From contig JAHYYI010000032.1 in the NCBI GenBank assembly GCA_019425045.1, positions 1 through 20,373 of the forward strand: DNA of 20,373 nucleotides, given 5' to 3'. The position numbers and the translations under genes are program-made. The DNA is from Collinsella sp. (GTDB lineage: Bacteria; Actinomycetota; Coriobacteriia; Coriobacteriales; Coriobacteriaceae). This document shows, piece by piece, positions 6,436 through 12,443 of the stretch. Every line of letters starts with the position of its first letter. Position 1 is the first letter of the stretch. The notes beneath the pieces are model-generated. The model saw only the letters and a program-made list of their open reading frames with translations. It searched no databases and had not been told where the DNA came from.

Positions 6436-6642
6436 TGGTCAAAAAGGGCCAAATATGAGTACTGTCACCAAATTAGTAGCATCGATTTTCCGGTCCAGAG
6501 CAGCAAAATCGCCTTGTTTGGAGCCCGATCGCGACTCTGAAGAACGAAAATCGATGCACTTTTGGCCTCTGGCACCGATTTTTGAGGCCATTTGGCTGCC
6601 ACCAAACTGGTAACAGTACTCATATTTGGCCCTTTTTGACCA
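6436..6642. repeat. 207-bp element with 35-bp terminal inverted repeats (MITE-like)
   Basis: Bases 6436-6470 and 6608-6642 are reverse complements over 35 bp with one mismatch. Inside, GCATCGATTTTC (6479-6490) pairs perfectly with 6546-6557, and CCAGAG near 6495 can pair with CTCTGG near 6567. The short frames that cross it on both strands follow from the palindromic symmetry and have no recognisable product or ribosome site. Size and architecture resemble a miniature inverted-repeat element. I see no convincing target duplication, and the parent transposon is not identifiable here. Confidence 0.65.
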
Positions 6643-6665
6643 CCGGGTTTCCGGCAGGCCCCAAA

Positions 6666-6697
6666 AGCGGGCCCGAATCGCTCGATCCGGGCCCGCT
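6666..6697. other. GC-rich hairpin beside the MITE-like element
   Basis: AGCGGGCCCG pairs perfectly with CGGGCCCGCT around a 12-nt loop. No T run follows on either strand, so a classical terminator is not supported. It lies between the 207-bp palindromic element and the decayed transposase. Confidence 0.5.
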
Positions 6698-6788
6698 GGG
6701 GGTAGCGAGCACAATCGAGGTGTAAGAAGCAAGAGAGGGCCATCGCCTAGAATCGTCAGCGCCTAGATATTCAACGAGAGGAAAGACA

Positions 6789-7183
6789 ATGGTCCGCAGC
6801 GACATGCTACCCCAGCCGGACCGGGGGCTCGGCCTCGACCGGCCCCAGACCGAGGCATTTCACCGACGAGTTCAAGAGGAAGATAGTCGATCTCCACAAC
6901 GCCGGGAAGCCCAGGCGCGAGGCCATGGACGAGTGCGACCTCGACAAGAGCACCGTGGAGAGGCGGGTCAAGTCGATAAACGAGACCGGCTCGCCGCGCG
7001 CCGCCGACAACCGCACGCCCGAGTAGAACCGGATCCTGGAGCCCGAGCGCGAGAACCGCAGGCTCCGGATGGAGGTCAACGTCTTAAGACGAGCGGCGCC
7101 AGCATACGCTCGGAAGTCAGGGCCATGGCGGCCAACGGGGGGCCGCTGCCCCATATCGGCGCAGCGCTGGCATCGAGGCCTTC
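6789..7183 (+). pseudogene. Decayed IS3-family transposase OrfA
   Basis: From 6853 the sequence reads RHFTDEFKRKIVDLHNAGKP, then a helix-turn-helix-like segment (ECDLDKSTVERRVKSINETG) and, further on, a leucine/arginine-rich helix (ERENRRLRMEVNVLRRAA). This is the domain order of IS3-family OrfA. It is broken twice. The ATG at 6789, which has a GAGAGGAAA ribosome site, is one base out of register with this frame, and an in-frame TAG stands at 7024. The coding trace then runs into the terminus of the intact IS at 7184, and no OrfB follows. It lies on the opposite strand to that IS and differs from its OrfA, so it is a remnant of another element. Confidence 0.75.
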
Positions 7184-7222
7184 TGACCTGTGTCAAGATT
7201 TCGGACACGCATGCTCGAGAAA

Positions 7223-8152
7223 TCAAGCGGCCATAGGCATGGCCTCGAGCTTGGGCTCGGTTCTCTCGAAGAAGGCCGCCATGGCCTCAGCCGGCACCTT
7301 GTAGCCGATCGTCGAGCGGGGCCTTCGGCGGTTGTAGTACGCCTCGATGAACTCGACCACCGCGTGCTTGGCGGAATCCCCGGTCGGGAAGCTGCGCCTG
7401 TAGTACATCTCGTTCTTCAGCGTGGCGAGGAACGACTCGGCCACCGCGTTGTCGTGGCAGTTGCCGGCGCGGCTGCAGGACAGCCGCACGTCGTTGTCGC
7501 GCGCCCATTCGGCCAGAAGCCTGCTGGTGTACTGGGCGCCGCGGTCGGCGTGGAATATCGCGTTGCCGGCCACGTAGCCGCGCGATTTGGCCGACGCCAG
7601 CGCCGAAACCACGATGTCGGCGGTCATGCGCTCGGAGAGCGACCAGCCCACCACCATGCGGGTGTTGAGGTCGATGACCGTCGACAGGTACAGCCATCCC
7701 TCGCCGGTGCGCAGGTAGGTGATGTCGCCCACGAGCTTGTAGGTTGGAACGGGACTGGTGAAGTCGCGGCTCACCAGGTCGGGCCGGGGCCTGGCCTTCG
7801 GGTCGGGGATGGTGGTGCGCTTCCTGGCGTTGGGCGTGCAGCCGCGTATTCCCAGCTCGTGCATCAGCTTGCGCACCCTGTACAGGGTCAATCCGGAGAA
7901 CTCGCCGGGCAGGAAGCATTTCACGAACCGGAAGCCGAACCTGCGGTCCGACTCCAGCCACACGCGCCGGACCGCCTCGCGCTCGGCCGACCAGTTTTCT
8001 CGCGGGCAGCCGTTGGAGAGCCACGAGTAGAAGCCCGATCGGCTCACGCCGAGCACGCGGGCCATCATTTTCACCGGGAATTCGGCCTTCTCCGCCAACA
8101 TCATCCGGTAGCATGCGGCTACGCCTGGCTTTTGGCGAAGAAGGCCGCGGCT
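7223..8152 (-). CDS. IS3-family transposase OrfB (DDE catalytic domain), made by -1 frameshift
   Basis: This is the catalytic half of the transposase, about 309 codons. The N-terminal part has the HTH_21-type segment (MMARVLGVSRSGFYSWL). The rve-type integrase core follows with the DDE triad in GDITYL, FHADRGAQYTS and NAVAESFLATLKNE, and the end has the usual YNRRRPRSTIGYKVPAE. It is in the -1 frame relative to orfA; the two join at a run of six A then G (minus strand, 8157-8151), so the full enzyme is an OrfAB fusion. The first in-frame ATG is at 8104, downstream of the overlap, so independent translation would lose little. All catalytic residues are present, so the element may be active. 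Confidence 0.9.
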   Translation of the reverse strand, partial: SRGLLRQKPGVAACYRMMLAEKAEFPVKMMARVLGVSRSGFYSWLSNGCPRENWSAEREAVRRVWLESDRRFGFRFVKCFLPGEFSGLTLYRVRKLMHELGIRGCTPNARKRTTIPDPKARPRPDLVSRDFTSPVPTYKLVGDITYLRTGEGWLYLSTVIDLNTRMVVGWSLSERMTADIVVSALASAKSRGYVAGNAIFHADRGAQYTSRLLAEWARDNDVRLSCSRAGNCHDNAVAESFLATLKNEMYYRRSFPTGDSAKHAVVEFIEAYYNRRRPRSTIGYKVPAEAMAAFFERTEPKLEAMPMAA

Positions 8153-8403
8153 TTTTTCAAGAAGGCGTTCTCCATCTCGAGCTCGCGTATGCGCCTTTTC
8201 GCCTCGCGAAGCTCGCGGTCCTCGGCCTTGGGGTCGGGCCCGCCGGCAAGCTCGCGCCGGCGGTTCTGCACCCACTTGTTCACGGTCTTGGAATTCAGGC
8301 CCAGTTCTGCGCAGCATTCCGTTATCGGCCTGCCCGTCGAGATGATGTAGTCGGCGGTCTCGCGCCTGAACTCGTCGGTGTACTTGGCGGCTGGGTTGGA
8401 CAT
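8119..8403 (-). CDS. IS3-family transposase OrfA (helix-turn-helix)
   Basis: A 94-residue DNA-binding protein that recognises the IS ends. Residues about 8-55 form the HTH (KYTDEFRRETADYIISTG, then CCAELGLNSKTVNKWVQNRR). Residues about 60-88 are a charged leucine-zipper-like helix (ELREAKRRIRELEMENAFLKKAAAF), as in IS3-family OrfA. An AGAGGA ribosome site precedes the ATG at 8403 by about 11 bases. The slippery A6G lies within codons LKK near its end and shifts ribosomes into orfB. The zero-frame phase is AAA AAA G, which is not the textbook X_XXY_YYZ phase, so transcriptional slippage on the A run is also possible. Confidence 0.92.
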   Translation of the reverse strand: MSNPAAKYTDEFRRETADYIISTGRPITECCAELGLNSKTVNKWVQNRRRELAGGPDPKAEDRELREAKRRIRELEMENAFLKKAAAFFAKSQA

Positions 8404-8485
8404 AGCATACCGTCCTCTCGGTCGTCGATGAATGCATTCTAAAGGATTGGGCCTCTAGCATGCGTGTCCGAAAAGACGATACAGG

Positions 8486-9604
8486 TCAGACAACCCAATC
8501 AGACGTCGTCTCGAGCGCGTCCTCTGCACGGTCGAGCGTGCTTCTGGCCTTGGCACCCTGTTTGAACCACGTGCGCAGGTCCTCGAGCGTGCTGCCCGCT
8601 GCATACACCTTGATTTTTCGACCGCCCTTCGTAGTCACCGTGCAGCGGTCGCCGCTCTCGCTGTCCTCGTGCGCCGTGACCTTCTTGAGGTAATCGCGGC
8701 GGAACGCCACGACGCGGGCATTGCTGATCTCGATGAACCAATCGTCGTCGACAAGCGAAGTGCCCGTGGCACCTCGACTTGCCATCTCCTCGGCGAAGGA
8801 GAAACCGAGTTCGCGCTCCTGCCTGCCGATCTCGTAGATACCACGGGCGGGCATGCTGAGCATAAGCAGGGGCAGGAGTCCCCCTATGAACAGGAAGAGG
8901 AACGGAACGAGCAAGAGCAAGCGGGCTCCGGCATCGGTGAAAACAGCCATGAAGGCGATCACGAGCGAGAAGACGAGCGCCATGCCGTTGAAAACAATCG
9001 TCAACGGCTTGACGGCAGACCAACACAGGCCCGCCTTGGTCATGGGACCGTCGACGGCGTCCGAGACTTCGATGCCCTCTTCCTCCAGACGGGCGAGGAG
9101 GTTGAGCGAGCACACCCCCTCGAGGCTTATCGAGCAGAACTTTCGATCGCCCTCGAACAGGTCGATCCTCATCATCTGCGTGTGAAGCGTTGCATGGGTG
9201 ATGTTGCCGAACGTCGTCTCCTTGCGGATGCCGAAGGCGTTACGCGAGAGAATTCGTTCACCGTCCACGTCGATGCGCGGGATGCTCAGCAGGGCCCAGA
9301 TGGCCATGCCCGCAAGTGCCATGGCGTGGCCGAACCACACAAGCTCGTGGCCCCACTCGCCCAGCGAAACGCCCTGCCAGACGTAAACACCCAACATGAG
9401 CAGCTCGAACGCGACCGCGCAGCAGGCGATGATCGTGCGGATGGCAGCGGGCATGCGCGCCGTGAAGCGATCGAGGCTGTCCGTCGCCTCACTGCGCTCA
9501 CGCGCGCCGCGACGGGCGACCCATGCAGTGAGCGGACCGACGATGAACACCACCATCGCCACGCGCAGGAACGATTCGAGTATGTCGCCCATATTAACCA
9601 CCAT
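8486..9604 (-). CDS. Uncharacterised multi-pass membrane protein, 3' end altered by the IS
   Basis: I do not recognise the family. The 372-residue product has five probable membrane helices, near residues 12-30, 54-76, 87-108, 199-222 and 226-249. A soluble segment of about 90 residues (109-198) lies between helices 3 and 4, and a C-terminal soluble domain of about 120 residues follows. Both soluble parts are beta-rich, with hydrophobic strands such as IDVDGERILSRNAF and WFIEISNARVVAFRRDYL, reminiscent of bacterial PH-like domains, but this is only an impression. The stop TGA (8488-8486) is the first three bases of the IS terminus, so the native C-terminus has probably been replaced. The start could be 9604 or the ATG at 9592, which has GGTGG upstream. 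Confidence 0.75.
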   Translation of the reverse strand: MVVNMGDILESFLRVAMVVFIVGPLTAWVARRGARERSEATDSLDRFTARMPAAIRTIIACCAVAFELLMLGVYVWQGVSLGEWGHELVWFGHAMALAGMAIWALLSIPRIDVDGERILSRNAFGIRKETTFGNITHATLHTQMMRIDLFEGDRKFCSISLEGVCSLNLLARLEEEGIEVSDAVDGPMTKAGLCWSAVKPLTIVFNGMALVFSLVIAFMAVFTDAGARLLLLVPFLFLFIGGLLPLLMLSMPARGIYEIGRQERELGFSFAEEMASRGATGTSLVDDDWFIEISNARVVAFRRDYLKKVTAHEDSESGDRCTVTTKGGRKIKVYAAGSTLEDLRTWFKQGAKARSTLDRAEDALETTSDWVV

Positions 9605-9779
9605 CCCAATAGAAAACGTGAATTTGGGAGACTATAGCAGAGCGAAGCGATCTGCACGGCATCGTCCGGGTGTTTTCGGCATACGGTGGAAACCAGCGGC
9701 AGCGGACGTTGAGAACTCACCCAAAAGACGCGATTCGACCGAAGCGATTCTTCTTGACTTGGTCTCAATGTGATACGAC

Positions 9780-10307
9780 ATGCGCCACTACCTGCGCGGT
9801 CTAGCGGCCCTGATCGAAGAGGGTCACACCGATGAGGCACTCGAGCGCATCGACGCGCTCTGCGAGACCAACGACCGCACCGCCGTGCGCCGCTACTGCG
9901 CCAACGAAACGGTCAACATTGCGCTCTCGTCGCTTTCCGCGGACATCAACGCGCACGGCATCACCGCCGACCTGCACGCCGCCGTGCCCGAAACCGTCCA
10001 CGTGGGCGATGTCGATCTATTCAGTGTGGTATCGAACGCCCTGGACAATGCCATCGCCGCGGCGAGCGCCGCCCCCGAAGGCAAGCGGTTTGTCGACCTG
10101 GACCTTCGCTACGAAGACGGCCAGCTTCTATTGCTGGTTTCCAACACGTTTGGCCGTGCGCCGCACATGGTCGACGGCATGCCCGTGACTCAGCACACTG
10201 GGCACGGCTTTGGCACCAAGAGCATTATGCTTGCCGTCGAGCGCATGAACGGCAACTGCCAGTTCCGCATTAACGGCGACCGGTTTGAGCTGCGCGCCGT
10301 GATGTAG
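9780..10307 (+). pseudogene. GHKL-type histidine kinase fragment, 5'-truncated
   Basis: The 175 residues match the C-terminal kinase half of an AgrC-like quorum or peptide sensor. MRHYLRGLAALIEEG corresponds to the region just after the phospho-accepting histidine, NALDNAIAAA is the N box of the ATPase, and HTGHGFGTKSI is the G2 box. No membrane or sensor domain precedes it. Upstream in frame the codons are TGA, Tyr, Asp, then Met. The family usually has His-Asp there, so the accepting His appears replaced by Tyr (TAC for CAC), and a stop comes directly before. No ribosome site is seen ahead of the ATG. No response regulator adjoins. A remnant is most likely; a stand-alone ATPase is possible but less so. 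Confidence 0.65.
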
Positions 10308-10325
10308 GGGCTGCCGCCAACCTCG

Positions 10326-10901
10326 CTACAGCGGTGCAGCCGCCGGGGTCAGCTGCTTAATGTAGGCCCACATGCGCTGCTTGGCGGCCTTGTCGGTGAG
10401 CGCCGCCTCAAAACCGTCGAGCGCCAGCACGCGGCGCCCCTGCACATGGGCGACCAGGCCGGGCTTGAGCATGGCGGTGTCAAAGTCATCAATTGCCACA
10501 AGCATATCGGCATAGGTCTCGCGCATGACATCGGCCGCACTATTGTCCAGCAGCAGCACCGCCTCGGGGTCCAAGGTCTCCAGCGCCTCGCGGAACAGGT
10601 CGCACGTCAGGGCCTCGCCCGCCGCGACCGCTCCGTCGCCCGCGCCGGCGACGCTTGCCAGCACACAAAAATCCTCGGGGGCATATCCGATGGCACCGAG
10701 CGCCTTGCGCAACGCGGCGCCATCCGCGCCGGCGGCCAGCTCGCCGCCCGAGCACTCGGCTTCATCCAAATCGCCTTTGACCAGCACAATCGGCGAGCAC
10801 GCGTTGCCCGCGATACGCACACCGCGATCTGCAAGCGACGCGAGCTCCTGCTCGGTCGCCTGAGCGATGGCTTCTTTTTTCTGGCTTTGTGACGTGGGCA
10901 T
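10326..10901 (-). CDS. Uncharacterised protein, possible diverged uracil-DNA-glycosylase fold
   Basis: A 191-residue protein of unassigned function. Its pattern follows family 4/5-like uracil-DNA glycosylases: IVLVKGDLDEAECSGGEL in place of the GEAPG...G loop, then LRKALGAIGYAPEDFCVLASV, LFREALETLDPEAVLLLDNSAA (compare the usual LIRPKVIVALG strand), and near the end LDGFEAALTDKAAKQRMW where the family has HPxYLLRxPxxKRxxW. The catalytic loop and the HP motif are both missing, so it is unlikely to remove uracil. The ATG at 10901 is chosen because GGAGAG lies four bases upstream and because a longer frame starting at 10931 would begin inside the -10 box. It lacks the Fe-S cysteine set of family 4. 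Homology is inferred by eye. Confidence 0.7.
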   Translation of the reverse strand: MPTSQSQKKEAIAQATEQELASLADRGVRIAGNACSPIVLVKGDLDEAECSGGELAAGADGAALRKALGAIGYAPEDFCVLASVAGAGDGAVAAGEALTCDLFREALETLDPEAVLLLDNSAADVMRETYADMLVAIDDFDTAMLKPGLVAHVQGRRVLALDGFEAALTDKAAKQRMWAYIKQLTPAAAPL

Positions 10902-10929
10902 GCGCTCTCCAATCGTTTGCGTGCCCACC

Positions 10930-10935
10930 ATTATA
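10930..10935 (-). promoter_or_regulatory. -10 box for the 10326-10901 gene
   Basis: A perfect TATAAT on the minus strand, about 29 bases upstream of the ATG at 10901. The matching -35 region near 10953-10958 (ACCACT) is poor. It is still useful because it rules out the longer start codon at 10931. Confidence 0.5.
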
Positions 10936-10977
10936 TAAAAGAGCCGCCCGCGAGTGGTTGCTTTGCGGGCCGCTGGG

Positions 10978-11019
10978 TATAAGCACGGTCGTACTGAGTT
11001 TTACGCGGCCGAGCCGCGT
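10978..11019 (+). promoter_or_regulatory. Putative trxA -10 box and leader hairpin
   Basis: TATAAG at 10978-10983 is a 5/6 match to the -10 box; the -35 region around 10955-10960 (TGGTTG) is weak. The leader then holds a perfect 7-bp hairpin, ACGCGGC-CGA-GCCGCGT (11003-11019), ending about 10 bases before the ribosome site. There is no T run, so it could tune translation or stability rather than terminate. Confidence 0.35.
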
Positions 11020-11037
11020 CGTATTATGGAGGTCACC

Positions 11038-11358
11038 ATGGCTGACATTAAGCAGATTACCCCCGAGAACTTCGGCGCTGTCGTCAACGATAGCCTGCCC
11101 GTACTGGTTGATTTTTGGGCCCCGTGGTGCGGCCCCTGCCGCTCGCTCTCGCCCATCGTAGACGAGGTTGCCGACGAGCTGGCCGGCAAGTTGGCTGTGG
11201 CCAAGTGCAACGTCGACGACAATCAGGACCTGGCCATGAAGTTTGGCGTCATGAGCATCCCCACGCTGATCGTCTTTAAGAACGGCGAGGAGGTCGACCG
11301 CTCGGTTGGCGCCTTACCCAAGGCAAGACTTCAGGCACTGCTGGAGAAACATCTGTAA
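11038..11358 (+). CDS. trxA: Thioredoxin
   Basis: A 106-residue cytosolic disulphide reductant. The redox motif WCGPC is at residues 30-34 within VDFWAPWCGPC, the buried aspartate is Asp25, and the conserved cis-proline loop is MSIPT. The C-terminal helix (KARLQALLEKHL) completes a normal single-domain thioredoxin. A strong GGAGGT site precedes the ATG at 11038; an upstream in-frame start at 10954 would add residues outside the fold and precede the likely transcription start. It is transcribed alone and divergently from the glycosylase-like gene. No thioredoxin reductase gene is nearby. Confidence 0.97.
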   Translation: MADIKQITPENFGAVVNDSLPVLVDFWAPWCGPCRSLSPIVDEVADELAGKLAVAKCNVDDNQDLAMKFGVMSIPTLIVFKNGEEVDRSVGALPKARLQALLEKHL

Positions 11359-11384
11359 TACGCTTGTTACTTGTCTGCCGTCCA

Positions 11385-11405
11385 TGAGCGGTTTCGCACC
11401 GCTCA
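11385..11405 (+). other. Hairpin downstream of trxA
   Basis: TGAGCGGT pairs perfectly with ACCGCTCA around a TTCGC loop, starting 27 bases after the trxA stop. No T run follows. It may be a 3'-end stabilising or processing hairpin for the trxA message. Confidence 0.45.
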
Positions 11406-11469
11406 CCGGAGTGCCAAACGCAAGGCATGCGACCACGGATAGTATGGTAGTTACAAACAGCCCCCAGTG

Positions 11470-11507
11470 AACGGGTGCGGGTCGCACAGGCTCGCACCCG
11501 TTTTCTT
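11470..11507 (+). terminator. Terminator before the nikR-hyp cluster
   Basis: AACGGGTGCG (11470-11479) pairs perfectly with CGCACCCGTT (11493-11502) around a 13-nt loop, followed by TTCTT. It is the first convincing factor-independent terminator after trxA, 112 bases past its stop. It separates trxA from the next gene at 11580. Confidence 0.75.
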
Positions 11508-11579
11508 ATGCAGCTGCGCGCAAAGCGGGCGTAGTAAAATCTGAACCACTGAACTGCCCCATACAAAAGGAGATTTCCC

Positions 11580-11828
11580 ATGCATGATGTTGGAATGAAC
11601 ATGAGCCAGCTTGCCATGAGCGTCAAACAGGTCGACGACACCATCGAGCTCGCTCACGAATGGAGCCATCAGTTGCTGCATGCGACCGAGAATTTTGACA
11701 TGGAGCGCATCGGCGCCAAGCTCGAGGCCGCCATGGCCGCGTTGCACGAGGCGCATGACGCGCTCGAGGGCTACGAGGAAGCCATCGAGGCCGACCACAA
11801 CTCCGTCGGCTCCGTGAAGCTGGTGTAA
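11580..11828 (+). CDS. Small helical protein of unknown function upstream of nikR
   Basis: An 82-residue protein I do not recognise. It has a strong AAGGAG ribosome site seven bases before the ATG and is separated from the nikR start by only one base, so it is a real gene co-transcribed with nikR. It is predicted to be almost wholly alpha-helical and acidic, with heptad-like runs (IELAHEWSHQLLHATENF, then IGAKLEAAMAALHEAHDALEGYEEAIEADH). There is no signal peptide, membrane helix or cysteine. Histidines and acidic residues are frequent, so metal binding is conceivable, but no known metal motif is present. Context suggests a role tied to nickel or hydrogenase; this is inference. Confidence 0.75.
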   Translation: MHDVGMNMSQLAMSVKQVDDTIELAHEWSHQLLHATENFDMERIGAKLEAAMAALHEAHDALEGYEEAIEADHNSVGSVKLV

Positions 11829-11829
11829 G

Positions 11830-12342
11830 GTGGCCGAACACGAGCACGGCTGCGGGTACGAGCACGAGCATCCGCACGGGGCGGACGGTGACGCGGGCTG
11901 CCACTGTAGTGGCTCCGGCTCCGAGCTGGTCCGTTTTTCGGTTACCGCACCGGATGACCTGCTGCGCCGTTTTGACGAACAGATCGCGCGCCGCGGCGAC
12001 GTGGCCAACCGCTCCGAGGCCGTGCGCGACCTGATTCGCGCCTCGATCGCCAAGGAGCAGATGCGCACGCCCGACGAGCATGTTATCGGGTCGCTCACCA
12101 TGATCTACAACCACCATACCGGCGACCTGACGCGCCGTCTGGACGAAGTGCAGCACGACTACACCGACGAGATCGTATCGACCATGCACGTGCATCTGGA
12201 TCACCACAACTGTCTGGAGATCCTGGCACTCAAGGGTCGCGGCGAGCGCGTCTACGAACTAGCCGATCGCCTGCTGGGCCTGCGCGGCGTTAAGCACGGC
12301 GAGCTCACGTGCGCCGCCACCAAGCAGAGCCTGGGGCTGTAG
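11830..12342 (+). CDS. nikR: Nickel-responsive regulator NikR with a His/Cys-rich N-terminal tail
   Basis: A 170-residue regulator. Residues about 32-75 are the ribbon-helix-helix (LVRFSVTAPDDLLRRFDEQI, with NRSEAVRDLIR in the second helix). Residues about 80-165 are the ACT-like nickel domain. The four nickel ligands of E. coli NikR (His76, His87, His89, Cys95) align with His109, His120, His122 and Cys128 in QHDYTD and MHVHLDHHNC. The first 26 residues are an extra tail with six His and three Cys (HEHGCGYEHEHPHG, then CHC), unlike the usual NikR start. The start is a GTG at 11830, one base after the upstream stop; no Met occurs before residue 78, so the tail is not a mis-start artefact. It sits ahead of hypF, hypC, hypD and hypE and probably controls nickel or hydrogenase genes. 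Confidence 0.93.
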   Translation: MAEHEHGCGYEHEHPHGADGDAGCHCSGSGSELVRFSVTAPDDLLRRFDEQIARRGDVANRSEAVRDLIRASIAKEQMRTPDEHVIGSLTMIYNHHTGDLTRRLDEVQHDYTDEIVSTMHVHLDHHNCLEILALKGRGERVYELADRLLGLRGVKHGELTCAATKQSLGL

Positions 12343-12349
12343 CGCACCT

Positions 12350-12421
12350 ACCAAAAAGGGACAGGTTTGTTTTGGCAGGTTTAGCGTTTTACCTACCAAA
12401 ATAAACTTGTCCCTTTTTGGT
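12350..12421. repeat. 31-bp stem palindrome between nikR and hypF
   Basis: Bases 12350-12380 and 12391-12421 are reverse complements over 31 bp with three differences, around a 10-nt loop; in the plus-strand RNA two of these would be G-U pairs. The arms contain AAAAAGGGACA and TGTCCCTTTTT. It begins 7 bases after the nikR stop and ends 22 bases before the hypF start. It could act as a terminator or attenuator, or be a small mobile palindrome that landed in the operon. Confidence 0.8.
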
Positions 12422-12443
12422 CGGTTTTGATGAGGAGTGTCGC

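Larger units (their letters stand above)
7184..8488 (-). mobile_element. Intact IS3-family insertion sequence, about 1305 bp
   Basis: The element begins and ends with inverted repeats of about 36 bp (7184-7219 and 8453-8488), which match at 30 of 36 positions and have the TG...CA termini usual for the IS3 family. It holds orfA and orfB on the minus strand in overlapping frames. The outermost shared bases are TGACCTG. I find no matching 3-4 bp direct repeats outside the ends, so rearrangement after insertion, or decay, is likely. Confidence 0.88.

Noticed and set aside
6383..6743. Short proteins encoded on both strands of the 207-bp palindromic element
   Set aside because: The frames mirror each other because of the inverted repeat, and no ribosome site or known domain supports them.
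7180..8492. Target-site duplication flanking the IS3 element
   Set aside because: The bases next to the two ends (TTC or CCT on the left, GAC or CAA on the right) do not match in either plausible register.
12417..12443. Upstream ATG-like start for hypF
   Set aside because: It begins inside the right arm of the 31-bp palindrome and adds nine residues before the acylphosphatase domain; the ATG at 12444 has GAGGAG.
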